DNA from: Pseudomonas sp. 2FG
Lineage (GTDB): Bacteria > Pseudomonadota > Gammaproteobacteria > Pseudomonadales > Pseudomonadaceae
Direction: 5' to 3'
Length of the DNA: 64,000 nt
Assembly: GCF_005502935.1 (NCBI RefSeq)
Contig: NZ_SCMP01000002.1
Span: 186,001 to 250,000 of the forward strand
The position numbers were made by a program, and so were the translations under genes. The notes under the pieces are model-generated. The model was not told the DNA's origin. It saw nothing but the letters and a program-made list of their open reading frames with translations, and did no database searches. Positions 36,369 through 46,077 of this stretch are shown here, one piece after another. How positions within the stretch are numbered: the first letter of the stretch is position 1; each line of letters opens with the position of its first letter.

Positions 36369-38486
36369 ATGGCTAAGTCGCTGCTTGAACAACTCCCCGA
36401 AATCGTTGCCCGTGGGCGGCAGGTGGCGGAAAAAATCCTGGAAAGCCTGGAGGGCCGGCACCGTGTGGGGCTGCAGACACGCGAATGGGTGTTGCCGTCG
36501 AAGGACAGCAAGGTTAGCGACTGGATCAGTTCCAGCCTGCGTCAGCAGTCGCTGGCCTCGGTACAGGGCGGCTTGTTCGGCGCGGTGCAGCCGGCCCTGG
36601 GCGATGCCGATGCAGCATGGCGCAATCGCCTTATTTACGGTGACAACCTGCTGGCCATGGCCGCCTTGCTGGCTGGCGATCTTGAGAGCGGTCTGCCGAG
36701 CCTGCGCGGCAAGCTGGATCTGATCTATATCGACCCGCCATTCGACTCCAAGGCCGACTACCGCACCAAGGTCACCCTGCCCGGCGTGGAACTGGAGCAG
36801 AAACCGACGGTGATCGAGCAATTCGCCTACTCCGACACCTGGAGCGACGGCACCGCCTCCTATCTGGAGATGATCACGCCGCGACTGATCCTGATGCGCG
36901 AGCTATTGAGCGATACCGGCTCGATCTATGTGCATCTGGACTGGCATGTGGGGCACTACGTCAAGCTGGTGCTGGATGAGGTATTTGGCAGGGAATGCTT
37001 CGTTAATGAACTGATCTGGCAAGGCGCTATTGGCGACACCTCCGAGAAAAACAAGAAATTCATCAAGTCACACGACACGCTGTTCTTCTATCGGAAAACG
37101 GGTAACGACCCTGTATGGACGGATGTTTTCCAGGCATTCAGTGATGCCAGTGACAAGCTTTACAACAAAGAAGATGCAGGGGGCGTATTTCGTCTGGCGC
37201 CAATCGATAACCCCGGAGGCGGGGGGTATATCTACGACCTTGGTTATGGCGAAAAGATGCCGCGCAACGGGTATCGGATGCCCGAAGAAACCGCACGTGA
37301 ATGGATCAGGCAGGGCATTCTGTTTGTTGAGTTTGGCAAGGTGCCCGGTAAGAAACTTTATAAAAATCCCGAGGGTGTGCGTTGCCGGGACGTGTGGGCT
37401 GATATCCGCTCACTGCAGGGCAGCGAGAGCATTGGCTATGCGACGCAAAAGCCTTCGGCGCTGCTGGAGCGAATCATCAAAGCCTCCTGCCCCGAAGGTG
37501 GCCTGGTCGCCGACTTTTTCGGCGGCTCCGGCACCACCGCCGCCGTAGCCGAGCGGCTGGGCCGGCGCTGGATTACCAGCGATCTGGGCAAGCCAGCCTG
37601 CATGATTATGCGCAAGCGCCTGATCGATCAGAATGCCCAGCCCTTTCTGTATCAGGCCATCGGCGACTACCAGGTCGAGGCGGCGAAAAACACCCTGGGC
37701 CGCAGTTTCCGTATCGGCGATCTGTCGCAGATAGTTCTGTCGTTGTTTGGCGCGCTGCCCTTGGCGGAAGAAGACAACCCGCTGCGCAATCTTGGCAGCA
37801 TCGCCGGAGGCGGTGTGCGCACCCTGGTGTATGCCGACTCGCCGAACAAACTGACCGGCGCGGCGACCCTGAAGAAGGCGCTGGCCCAGCGCGACAGCCT
37901 GCTCGGGGGCTGGGACAAGGTGGTGGTGCTGGGTTGGAACTTCGAGCCGAATATCGGCGAGAGCATCGATGCGCTGAATGACCCGGGTCTTGAAGTGCTG
38001 GTGATTCCGCCGGACTTGCTCGACCGCCTGAAGAAGAAAGGCAGCCTGGAAAAATTGCGTGGCAGTGTGCGCTTCGCCAGCCTGCAGTACCTGAAGATCA
38101 AGCCGGTGCAACGCCAGCGTAGCGCTGACGGGCAACAGGAAAACCTCAAGGTCAACCTGGCCAACTATGTGCTGCTGTCGCCCGAGGCGATCAATCTGGA
38201 CGACGACAACCGCGCCAAGTTGCAGCAGGTGATAAACGTCGAACCGCTGGCGATGATCGAGTACTGGGCAGTCGATCCGGATTACGACGGCCAGGTGTTC
38301 CGCTCGGTCTGGCAGGACTATCGCGGCAATGTGGACAACGATGGCGACCCGCTGCGGGTGGTGACCGAGGCCGTGCTGCAAGTGCCGGCCAAGACCGGCC
38401 CTCGACGGGTCTGTGTGCGGGCGGTGGATGTGTTCGGCTTCGAGGCCGAAGTGGCAGTCAACGTCGGCGTGGAGGGCGCGCAATGA
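36369..38486 (+). CDS. DNA methyltransferase, beta class (type III Mod-like)
   Basis: A 705-residue site-specific DNA methyltransferase. Catalytic motif IV DPPF is at residues 122-125 (LDLIYIDPPFDSKADY) and comes before the SAM-binding motif FFGGSGTT (383-390) with TQKP at 360-362, the order of the beta class, which methylates adenine N6 or cytosine N4. The target-recognition region lies between them. About 300 more residues follow (VVVLGWNFEPNIGESIDALN, IPPDLLDRLKKKGSLEKLRG), an extra C-terminal domain found in Mod subunits paired with a helicase. The middle, about 36990-37440, has clearly lower G+C than the ends. It overlaps the next gene by 4 bases. Confidence 0.9.
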   Translation: MAKSLLEQLPEIVARGRQVAEKILESLEGRHRVGLQTREWVLPSKDSKVSDWISSSLRQQSLASVQGGLFGAVQPALGDADAAWRNRLIYGDNLLAMAALLAGDLESGLPSLRGKLDLIYIDPPFDSKADYRTKVTLPGVELEQKPTVIEQFAYSDTWSDGTASYLEMITPRLILMRELLSDTGSIYVHLDWHVGHYVKLVLDEVFGRECFVNELIWQGAIGDTSEKNKKFIKSHDTLFFYRKTGNDPVWTDVFQAFSDASDKLYNKEDAGGVFRLAPIDNPGGGGYIYDLGYGEKMPRNGYRMPEETAREWIRQGILFVEFGKVPGKKLYKNPEGVRCRDVWADIRSLQGSESIGYATQKPSALLERIIKASCPEGGLVADFFGGSGTTAAVAERLGRRWITSDLGKPACMIMRKRLIDQNAQPFLYQAIGDYQVEAAKNTLGRSFRIGDLSQIVLSLFGALPLAEEDNPLRNLGSIAGGGVRTLVYADSPNKLTGAATLKKALAQRDSLLGGWDKVVVLGWNFEPNIGESIDALNDPGLEVLVIPPDLLDRLKKKGSLEKLRGSVRFASLQYLKIKPVQRQRSADGQQENLKVNLANYVLLSPEAINLDDDNRAKLQQVINVEPLAMIEYWAVDPDYDGQVFRSVWQDYRGNVDNDGDPLRVVTEAVLQVPAKTGPRRVCVRAVDVFGFEAEVAVNVGVEGAQ

Positions 38487-41425
38487 GCGAGCCGAGCAAG
38501 CCGAACCGCGAACAGCTGCAACTGAGCGATGCCCTGACGCTGCGTACCAATACCCTGTGCCTCGGGCTGGAAGACGGCGTGGCGGATATCTTCGACCTGG
38601 TCACGCCGGTTACGGCCGAACTACTCAGGTGGTGGTTCGGTGCGGAAATGACCGCCACCCGCAACGGTTTGAACTTCCACCCCGGCCAACGTCAGGCGAT
38701 TCTCAACTGCATCGTCGCCCATGAGGTATTGGGCTGCACCACGCTGAAGGATCTTTATCAGCAGGCTGCCGCGGATGCCTTGCTGGTCGGCCATCGTCTG
38801 AGCGAGGTCAGCCAGGCCAAGCATGCACACCCCAAGTACTGCCTGAAGATGGCCACCGGCACCGGCAAGACCTGGGTGCTGCAGGCGCTGCTGGTCTGGC
38901 AGCTGCTGAACAAGACGGCGGCGCAGGAAGCGGGCGTGGACGATGCACGCTTCACTCGCAACTTCCTCGTCGTGGCTCCCGGCTTGATCGTTTACGAGCG
39001 CTTGCTGGATGCCTTTCTCGGCAAGGAAGCGAACGGTCAGCGTGACTTCGCCAGCTCCGACGTGGCGCGCTATGCCGAGCTGTTCATCCCCGAGGCACAG
39101 CGCGAGCGAGTGTTCGGCTTCGTCCGTGGCAATACTTGCACCAAGGCCGAGATTGGCCTGAAAGCCACCGGTAACGGGCTGATTGCCATCAGTAACTGGC
39201 ACCTGCTCAGCGACGTGGCAGCAGACGATGGCGAGTATGAGATGAGTGTCCCGGGCAGCCTGGCCGATCCGCAACAGCTGATCGCGGGCTTGCTGCCGCT
39301 GACGCCGGGGCGCGCGACCGGTAATAGCCTGGACGTACTGGATCGCCGCTACGCGCGCGGCGATGTCCTGGATTATCTGGTTGGCCTGCCCGAGCTGATG
39401 GTGTTCAACGACGAGGCGCACCATATCCACGCGTTCAAGCGCGAAGGTGAAGTCACCGAAGTGGAATGGCAGAAGAGCCTGAGCCTGATTGCCGAAAGCA
39501 AGGGCCGGCGTTTCGTGCAGCTGGACTTCTCGGCCACGCCCTACAACGACGTGGGCAGTGGCAAGAACAAGAAGAAGTTGTACTTCCCCCATATCATCAC
39601 CGACTTCGACCTGAAGACGGCGATGGGAGCCGGGCTGGTGAAGTCGTTGGTGCTCGACCGGCGCAAGGAAATCGGCGCGCTGCCGCTGGAGTTCAAGGCC
39701 GAACGTGATGCCGATGGCAATCCGGTGTTAGGTGAGGGCCAGCGGGTGATGCTGCGTGCCGGCCTGCAGAAGCTGCGCAAGCTGGAGGTTGATTTCGCCG
39801 CCATCGACCCGAATCGCCATCCGAAGATGCTGGTGGTCTGCGAAGACACCACGGTGTCGCCTTTGGTCGTGCAGTTCCTGGCGGACGAAGGACTGGGCGA
39901 GGACGAGGTGATGGCCATCGATTCGGGCAAGAAGGCCGAGTTGGGTGAGAAGGACTGGGCACCGGTGCGCGAACGCCTGTTCAACGTCGATGCGCATGCC
40001 ACGCCGCGGGTGATCGTCAGCGTGCTGATGCTGCGCGAGGGTTTCGACGTCAACAACATCTGCGTGATCGTGCCGTTGCGCTCGAGCCAGGCGCAGATCC
40101 TCCTGGAGCAGACCATCGGCCGTGGCCTGCGTCTGATGTGGCGTGACCCGGAGTACACCGATATCAAGGCGGAGAACCGTGCCTTGCTGAAGGCCGGGCA
40201 GGAGCCGCAGAGCCTGATTGACGTACTGACGATCATCGAGCACCCGGCCTTTCAGCAGTTCTATAACGAGTTGATGCTGGAGGGCCTGGCCGGCACCACC
40301 GGCGATGGCACGGACAACACCAGTGGCACCGGCGATATGCTGGCGGTTGGTCTGCGTGAGGATCACGGCCAGTACGATTTCGCCATTCCCTTCATCCTGC
40401 GCGACACCGAGGAGTGGCTGGAGCACCAGGCGCCAGATATTGGCGCGCTGCAGCCGTTCACCCAACTCAGTCAGGCACAGCTCAAGGACATGCTCGGCAA
40501 GGGCGATGTGTTTACCTCGCAGGATCTGCAGAGTCAGACGCTGTTCGGCGATTACCGCGTCGATGGCGCGGTGATGAACGTGGCGGGCTACAACGACCTG
40601 CTCGCGCGTCTGACCCGGCGCATCAGTCAGGCGCTGAGCCAGCCGCTACCCAAGGGCAACAAGATCGCCGCGCATGTGGCCAAGCCTTATCTGCAGGTCA
40701 ATACCGCCGAGCTGGCTGGCTGGATCGAGAGCTATATCGAACAACAACTGTTTGGCGAACCCTTCGAGCCCTTGATGGATGAAGCCTGGCGCTTGCTGCT
40801 GTTGCAGCCGGTGTTAGAGCACATCACCCGCGTATTCGCCCTGGCGTTGATCGAGTCCGAGCAGATCGAGCCGCACGGCGAGCTGGAAGTGAAGCACCGC
40901 TATCTGTCTGAAGTGGTGAAGTTGATGATGCAGGAGAAGCACTCGACGGCCGTGAACAAGTGCATCTATGAACGGCAAGGCTGGGCGGCGCATCATGGTG
41001 GGTTGGAGCAGGGTTTTATCCAGTGGGCGAGTGCCGACTCCAGTGTTATGGCTTTCTGCAAGATCAGCGAGAACCGCCACACCTTTGCCCGCCTGCGCTA
41101 TGTGCGCCAAGACGGGCTTCCGGCGTTTTATTGCCCAGATTTCCTGGTGCGCACCGGCGAAGCGGTCTACCTGGTGGAAACCAAGGCGCAGAAGGATGTG
41201 AATCACCCGGATGTGCAGCGCAAGCTGAAGGCCGCGCAGACTTGGTGCGAACGGATAAATAGTCTGCCTGCCGAGCATCGGCATGAGCTGCCTTGGCACT
41301 ATGTTCTGCTCGGTGAGGCGTTGTTCCATGACTGGCGTAACAAGGGGGCAGGGTTGGCGGAGCTGCTCAAGTTTGCCAAGGTGCGGCCAGCCAACAGTGC
41401 TGCTTTGCAGCGGAGCCTGCTGTAG
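38483..41425 (+). CDS. Helicase-nuclease, type III restriction subunit (Res-like)
   Basis: A 980-residue SF2 helicase with a nuclease. Walker A ATGTGKT is at residues 124-130, DEAH at 310-313 (VFNDEAHHIHAFK), SATPYND follows, and motif VI QTIGRGLRLMW is present. Near the C-terminus a PD-(D/E)xK site is clear: D886, E899 and K901 in PDFLVRTGEAVYLVETK. These are the parts of type III Res, which translocates and cuts after head-to-head site recognition. The ATG overlaps the mod stop (ATGA), so the two are coupled and nuclease cannot be made without methylase mRNA. Whether it is a true type III enzyme or a related subclass cannot be read. Confidence 0.9.
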   Translation: MSEPSKPNREQLQLSDALTLRTNTLCLGLEDGVADIFDLVTPVTAELLRWWFGAEMTATRNGLNFHPGQRQAILNCIVAHEVLGCTTLKDLYQQAAADALLVGHRLSEVSQAKHAHPKYCLKMATGTGKTWVLQALLVWQLLNKTAAQEAGVDDARFTRNFLVVAPGLIVYERLLDAFLGKEANGQRDFASSDVARYAELFIPEAQRERVFGFVRGNTCTKAEIGLKATGNGLIAISNWHLLSDVAADDGEYEMSVPGSLADPQQLIAGLLPLTPGRATGNSLDVLDRRYARGDVLDYLVGLPELMVFNDEAHHIHAFKREGEVTEVEWQKSLSLIAESKGRRFVQLDFSATPYNDVGSGKNKKKLYFPHIITDFDLKTAMGAGLVKSLVLDRRKEIGALPLEFKAERDADGNPVLGEGQRVMLRAGLQKLRKLEVDFAAIDPNRHPKMLVVCEDTTVSPLVVQFLADEGLGEDEVMAIDSGKKAELGEKDWAPVRERLFNVDAHATPRVIVSVLMLREGFDVNNICVIVPLRSSQAQILLEQTIGRGLRLMWRDPEYTDIKAENRALLKAGQEPQSLIDVLTIIEHPAFQQFYNELMLEGLAGTTGDGTDNTSGTGDMLAVGLREDHGQYDFAIPFILRDTEEWLEHQAPDIGALQPFTQLSQAQLKDMLGKGDVFTSQDLQSQTLFGDYRVDGAVMNVAGYNDLLARLTRRISQALSQPLPKGNKIAAHVAKPYLQVNTAELAGWIESYIEQQLFGEPFEPLMDEAWRLLLLQPVLEHITRVFALALIESEQIEPHGELEVKHRYLSEVVKLMMQEKHSTAVNKCIYERQGWAAHHGGLEQGFIQWASADSSVMAFCKISENRHTFARLRYVRQDGLPAFYCPDFLVRTGEAVYLVETKAQKDVNHPDVQRKLKAAQTWCERINSLPAEHRHELPWHYVLLGEALFHDWRNKGAGLAELLKFAKVRPANSAALQRSLL

Positions 41426-41480
41426 CTGAGTAGCGAGTTGTTACTAAGGAGTGGTTCTTTGGGAGTGGCCGAATAAGGCA

Positions 41481-41511
41481 GTCAACTGGTGACAAATTAT
41501 CACCAGTTGAC
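41481..41511. repeat. Perfect 12-bp inverted repeat at the right edge of the module
   Basis: GTCAACTGGTGA (41481-41492) is the exact complement of TCACCAGTTGAC (41500-41511), with CAAATTA between. No T tract follows, so a terminator is possible only weakly. It lies 55 bases beyond the nuclease stop, before thrB, and could be an operator or the recombination edge of the insertion. Confidence 0.7.
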
Positions 41512-41590
41512 AATGGCAGCCTCCAACGGCAAACAAGGCCGCTGACTCCATGTTGGGTTGCCAGGGGGAGTTGTAAGCGGTAACGCCTGA

Positions 41591-42541
41591 CTAAAAGGCG
41601 AAAGGCAGCGCCAGTTCCACCTGCTGGCGCTGCGCCAGCCGCCGCTGGAACTCCGCCGGATCATGGATCAGCACCGCCTGGCCGGCGAAGGATTCGGCGG
41701 CGATCAGCCGGGACAGCCAGAAGCGCACGCAGGCGATGCGCAGCAGGGCCGGCCAGAGTTCCGCTTCGGCTGGCGTGAAGGGTCGCAGCGCGGCATAGGC
41801 GCCGAGCAGGGCGCGGGCACGCGGGGCATCGAGACTGCCGTCGGCGGTCGAGCACCAGTCATTCAGGGCGATGGCCAGGTCATAGAGCATCGGCCCCGAA
41901 CAGGCGTTATAGAAGTCGATCAGCCCGGCCAGGTGGGGGCCGTCGAACAGCACGTTGTCGCGAAACACGTCGGCATGCAGGTTGGCCCGCGGCAGCGCCT
42001 GGATCCGGGGCTTGAGTGCGCTGATCTCGGCCAGCGCGTCACGCAGCAGCGGCAGCTCCTGTTCCGGCAGTTGCAGCGCCAGGCTCGGGCCTTCGCTGAG
42101 CATCCAGTCCAGGCCGCGATCGCTCTTGCGCTCCAGCACCCGCTCGCGGGTGGCCAGATGCAGGTGTGCCAGCAGGCTGCCGACTTCGCTGCAGTGGTGC
42201 GCATTCGGTTGGCTGACATGCTTGCCGGGCAGGCGTGGCTGGAGCAGCGCCGGCTTCTCCGCCAGGCTGCGCAGCGCCTCGCCAGTGCTGGTGCGCAGGG
42301 CGTAGGGCACCGGCAGGCCGGCGGCGTGCAGCACGTCGAGCAGTTCGATAAAGAACGGCAGATCCTGGATCGGGCCGCGCTCCACCAGGGTCAAGACGAA
42401 CTCGCCCTGCTCCAGGCTGATGAAGAAGTTGCTGTTCTCGCTACCGGCGCTGATGCCTTGAAAGTCGCGCAGGCGGCCGAGCCCGTAGGGCGCGAGAAAG
42501 GCTTCCAGCTCGGTGCGTTCGAGGGGCGTGAATACGGACAT
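41591..42541 (-). CDS. thrB: Homoserine kinase
   Basis: A 316-residue kinase of the choline-kinase-like fold used by Pseudomonas (ThrB type II), which phosphorylates homoserine in threonine synthesis. The active-site loop LHADVFRDNVLFDG and the metal motif LIDFYNACSGPMLYDLAIAL are both present. It precedes a DUF2782 gene on the other side (upstream, 31 bases away), as usual in the genus. Confidence 0.94.
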   Translation of the reverse strand: MSVFTPLERTELEAFLAPYGLGRLRDFQGISAGSENSNFFISLEQGEFVLTLVERGPIQDLPFFIELLDVLHAAGLPVPYALRTSTGEALRSLAEKPALLQPRLPGKHVSQPNAHHCSEVGSLLAHLHLATRERVLERKSDRGLDWMLSEGPSLALQLPEQELPLLRDALAEISALKPRIQALPRANLHADVFRDNVLFDGPHLAGLIDFYNACSGPMLYDLAIALNDWCSTADGSLDAPRARALLGAYAALRPFTPAEAELWPALLRIACVRFWLSRLIAAESFAGQAVLIHDPAEFQRRLAQRQQVELALPFAF

Positions 42542-42572
42542 GGTCAGACCTAACGGCTAAATGGGCTGGCGC

Positions 42573-42857
42573 TTACCAGCTGAAAATTTCCCAGGAGGGA
42601 ATCAGCATGTCGGGGTAATCCGAGCGGACAAAATTGCCGTCGCTGCCGTCGGCCCGTACCAGAAAATAGGGTTTGCCGCCTTTCGGGATGACCTTGATGG
42701 CGTACAGAAAGCCATTGACCCGGTATTCCTGGATGGTCTTGTCGCCGTCTTGGCGAATGGTCACATCGGGTTCGGCGGACACTGGCTCCTCGGCGAAGGC
42801 AGCGACCGGGCCGAGCGCTAGCAAACTGGCCAGCAACAGGCGGTTGAGTGTGCGCAT
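42573..42857 (-). CDS. DUF2782 periplasmic protein
   Basis: A 94-residue exported protein. Signal MRTLNRLLLASLLALGPVAA, then a small beta domain with PDVTIRQDGDKTIQEYRVNG, FLYAIKVIPKGGKPYFLVRA and a conserved end IPSWEIFSW, matching DUF2782. It lies between polA (divergent) and thrB and is likely co-transcribed with thrB. Function unknown. Confidence 0.9.
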   Translation of the reverse strand: MRTLNRLLLASLLALGPVAAFAEEPVSAEPDVTIRQDGDKTIQEYRVNGFLYAIKVIPKGGKPYFLVRADGSDGNFVRSDYPDMLIPSWEIFSW

Positions 42858-42931
42858 GGTAACCTTGTCCCTTTGTCGTCAATGGTTCGGTCATTCTAGC
42901 GCCGGCCCCGTCGAAAAGGTTGATTCTGCGC

Positions 42932-45796
42932 ATGTCACAAGCTCCCTTAGTCCTGGTGGACGGTTCGTCCTATCTGTATCGCGCTTTCCACGCCTTGCCG
43001 CCGCTGACCACGTCCAAGGGCCTGCCTACGGGCGCGGTCAAGGGCGTGTTGAACATGCTCAAGAGCCTGCGCAAGCAGTACCCGGACAGCCCCTTCGCGG
43101 TGGTGTTCGACGCCAAGGGCGGGACCTTCCGTGACGAGCTGTATGCCGAGTACAAGGCCAATCGCCCGTCGATGCCGGATGAGTTGCGGGTGCAGGTCGA
43201 GCCGCTGCATGCCAGCGTGCGTGCCCTCGGGTTTCCCTTGCTGTGCGTCGAGGGTGTGGAGGCCGATGACGTGATCGGCACCCTGGCCCGGCAAAGCGCC
43301 GCCGCCGGCCGTGACGTGGTGATCTCCACCGGCGACAAGGACATGGCGCAGCTGGTCTGCCCGCACGTTACCCTGGTCAACACCATGACCGGTAGCCGCT
43401 ACGACGTGGATGGCGTGAAAGAGAAATTCGGCGTCGGTCCCGAGCTGATCATCGACTACCTGGCGCTGATGGGCGACAAGGTCGACAACATTCCGGGGGT
43501 GCCCGGGGTCGGTGAAAAGACCGCGTTAGGGCTGCTGGTGGGCGTCGGCGGCGGCCTGGACGTGCTCTACGCCAACCTCGACAAAGTCCCGGGGCTGCCG
43601 ATTCGCGGCGCCAAGACGCTGCCGGCGAAACTCGCCGAACACCGCGAGATGGCCTACCTGTCCTATCAGCTGGCGACTATCAAGCTCGATGTGCCGCTGG
43701 ATGTGCAGATCGACGACTTGCACCCCGGCGCCGCGGATAGTGCGGCCCTGGCCGAGCTGTATGCCGAGCTGGAATTCAAGAGCTGGCAGGAGGAGTTGGC
43801 GCGCGAGGCCAAGGCGGCCGGCGCCGAGTCGATCCGCGCCGGAGGCCTGTTCGATCAGCCGGCGCCGGCGCCTGCAGCGGTGATGGCGGCGAGCCCGGCC
43901 CGTGTGGAACAGCCCGCCGCCGGCGAAGCAGCGGATAGCCCGCAGAGCCCGGCGCCAGCCGAAACTCGGTATGAAACCCTGCTCGAGCCCGCGCGTTTCG
44001 AGGCCTGGCTGGACAAGCTGAAACAGGCCGAGCTGTTCGCCTTCGACACCGAGACCACCGGCCTCGACGCGCAACAGGCGCAACTGGTCGGCGTCTCCTT
44101 CGCGGTCACTGCCCATGAGGCCGCCTATGTGCCCCTGACCCACTCCTATATGGGCGTGCCGGCGCAGCTCGATCGCGACAGGGTGCTCAAGGCGCTCAAG
44201 CCGCTGCTGGAAGACCCGCGCAAAGCCAAGGTCGGGCAGCACGCCAAGTACGACATCAACGTGCTGGCGAACTGCGCCATCGGCGGCGACCCGCAGAACG
44301 GCATCAATGTGCAAGGCGTGGCCTTTGACAGCATGCTCGAATCCTATGTGCTGGACTCGACCGCCACCCGCCACAACATGGACAGCCTGGCGCTGAAATA
44401 CCTCGGCCATAGCACCATCCATTTCGAAGCGATTGCCGGCAAGGGCGCCAAGCAGCTGCGCTTCGACCAGATCGCCCTGGAGCAGGCCGGCCCCTACGCC
44501 GCCGAAGATGCCGACGTGACCCTGCGCCTGCATCAGACCTTGTGGCAGAAGCTGCAAGCCGTGCCGAGCCTGGCCAAGGTGCTGACCGAGATCGAAATGC
44601 CGCTGGTGCCGGTGCTGGCGCGGATCGAGCGGCAGGGCGCGCTGGTCGACGCCAAGCTGCTCGGCATCCAGAGCCATGAGCTGGGCGAGAAGCTGGTGCA
44701 GTTGGAGCGCGAAGCCTTCGCCATCGCCGGTGAGGAGTTCAACCTCAGCTCGCCCAAACAGCTCGGCGTGATCCTCTACGAGAAGCTCGGTCTGCCGGTG
44801 TTGAGCAAGACCGCCAAAGGCCAGGCGTCGACCGCCGAGGCGGTGCTCGCCGACTTGGCCGAGCAGGACTTTCCGCTGCCCAAGGTGCTGATGCAGTACC
44901 GCTCCCTGAGCAAGCTGAAGAGCACCTATACCGACCGCCTGCCGGAGCAGATCAACCCGCGGACCGGGCGTATCCACACCTCCTACCATCAGGCGGTGAC
45001 GGCGACCGGGCGGCTGTCCTCCAGTGACCCGAACCTGCAGAACATCCCGATCCGCACCGCCGAAGGCCGGCGCATTCGCCAGGCCTTTATCGCTCCGGCC
45101 GGCTACCAGCTGCTGGCGGCCGACTATTCGCAGATCGAGCTGCGGATCATGGCCCACCTGGCCCAGGACGCAGGGCTGCTGCACGCGTTCCGCCATGACC
45201 TCGATGTCCACCGGGCGACGGCGGCGGAAGTCTTCGGCGTCGAGCTGGAGCAGGTCACCACCGACCAGCGCCGCAGCGCCAAGGCGATCAACTTCGGGCT
45301 GATCTACGGCATGAGCGCCTTCGGGCTGGCCAAGCAGATCGGCGTCGACCGTAAGCAGTCGCAGGCCTATATCGACCGTTACTTCGCGCGTTATCCAGGG
45401 GTGTTGGCCTATATGGAGCGCACCCGCGAGCAGGCGGGCGAGCAGGGCTACGTCGAGACCCTGTTCGGGCGCCGCCTGTATCTACCGGAGATTCATTCGA
45501 AGAACGCCGGCCTGCGCAAGGGCGCCGAGCGCACGGCGATCAACGCGCCGATGCAGGGCACCGCCGCGGACATCATGAAGCGCGCGATGGTCGCGGTGGA
45601 CAATTGGCTCGGCGAATCCGGGCTGGACGCCAAAGTCATACTGCAGGTGCACGATGAATTGGTGCTGGAGGTGCGTGAGGATCTGCTCGACGAAGTGCGC
45701 GAGCAGGTTCGCCTGCGCATGAGCGGCGCCGCCGAACTGGCCGTGCCGCTGTTGGTCGATGTCGGGGTCGGCGCGAACTGGGATGAGGCGCACTAA
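42932..45796 (+). CDS. polA: DNA polymerase I
   Basis: A 954-residue polymerase with all three activities. Residues 1-290 are the 5'-3' flap nuclease ([31 protein letters not shown]). After an alanine- and proline-rich linker, residues 345-530 form the 3'-5' exonuclease ([14 protein letters not shown]), and the rest is the family-A polymerase with [40 protein letters not shown] and [10 protein letters not shown]. It repairs DNA and removes RNA primers. The ATG at 42932 ([13 protein letters not shown]) matches family starts better than one at 42920. Confidence 0.97.
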   Translation: MSQAPLVLVDGSSYLYRAFHALPPLTTSKGLPTGAVKGVLNMLKSLRKQYPDSPFAVVFDAKGGTFRDELYAEYKANRPSMPDELRVQVEPLHASVRALGFPLLCVEGVEADDVIGTLARQSAAAGRDVVISTGDKDMAQLVCPHVTLVNTMTGSRYDVDGVKEKFGVGPELIIDYLALMGDKVDNIPGVPGVGEKTALGLLVGVGGGLDVLYANLDKVPGLPIRGAKTLPAKLAEHREMAYLSYQLATIKLDVPLDVQIDDLHPGAADSAALAELYAELEFKSWQEELAREAKAAGAESIRAGGLFDQPAPAPAAVMAASPARVEQPAAGEAADSPQSPAPAETRYETLLEPARFEAWLDKLKQAELFAFDTETTGLDAQQAQLVGVSFAVTAHEAAYVPLTHSYMGVPAQLDRDRVLKALKPLLEDPRKAKVGQHAKYDINVLANCAIGGDPQNGINVQGVAFDSMLESYVLDSTATRHNMDSLALKYLGHSTIHFEAIAGKGAKQLRFDQIALEQAGPYAAEDADVTLRLHQTLWQKLQAVPSLAKVLTEIEMPLVPVLARIERQGALVDAKLLGIQSHELGEKLVQLEREAFAIAGEEFNLSSPKQLGVILYEKLGLPVLSKTAKGQASTAEAVLADLAEQDFPLPKVLMQYRSLSKLKSTYTDRLPEQINPRTGRIHTSYHQAVTATGRLSSSDPNLQNIPIRTAEGRRIRQAFIAPAGYQLLAADYSQIELRIMAHLAQDAGLLHAFRHDLDVHRATAAEVFGVELEQVTTDQRRSAKAINFGLIYGMSAFGLAKQIGVDRKQSQAYIDRYFARYPGVLAYMERTREQAGEQGYVETLFGRRLYLPEIHSKNAGLRKGAERTAINAPMQGTAADIMKRAMVAVDNWLGESGLDAKVILQVHDELVLEVREDLLDEVREQVRLRMSGAAELAVPLLVDVGVGANWDEAH

Positions 45797-45902
45797 TCGG
45801 CAGAGTCAGGCTGCGGCATAAGGTCGCAGCGCTGTCGGCGCTTTAAAACTTTAGGGGATTAGCGGGCATCTACTTATTGCGAAGAGGTTTTAAAAAGGCC
45901 CT

Positions 45903-45930
45903 GAACTTTCTGCCGGAGGCGGGAGTCACA
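45903..45930 (+). promoter_or_regulatory. Sigma-22 (AlgU/RpoE)-type promoter of the ErsA-like RNA
   Basis: GAACTT at 45903-45908 and TCACA at 45926-45930, spaced by 17, fit the AlgU consensus (GAACTT, 16-17 bases, TCnnA). The predicted start is about 45936-45938. In P. aeruginosa ErsA depends on AlgU, the envelope-stress sigma factor, which supports the reading. Confidence 0.7.
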
Positions 45931-45936
45931 AATTAA

Positions 45937-46068
45937 GAATGGCTGATGAAGCCCTTCGATACTCCTAATGTGGTGTTAAGTGTTGGCAGATCTCTGAACC
46001 CCGCCCTAGCGGTTCAGATCTTAAACCCCGAGCCTCTCCCTCCCCATACGATGCTCGGGGTTTTTTTT
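45937..46068 (+). ncRNA. ersA: ErsA-type small regulatory RNA
   Basis: A predicted RNA of about 132 nt lies in the polA-engB interval, the known place of ErsA in P. aeruginosa and of Spot 42 in enterobacteria. It has a first hairpin (CTGAACC 45994-46000 with GGTTCAG 46011-46017), and a terminator (AAACCCCGAGC 46023-46033 with GCTCGGGGTTT 46053-46063, then eight T). The loop of the latter carries the C/U-rich CTCTCCCTCCCC stretch typical of the ErsA seed that pairs with target mRNAs. It is not protein-coding. Sequence identity to ErsA is recalled, not computed. Confidence 0.85.
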
Positions 46069-46077
46069 GCCCGCGAT

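Noticed and set aside
43526-45211. A 561-codon minus-strand frame opposite polA
   Set aside because: Histidine-, glutamine- and valine-rich sequence typical of antisense frames in G+C-rich DNA; polA is unmistakable on the other strand.
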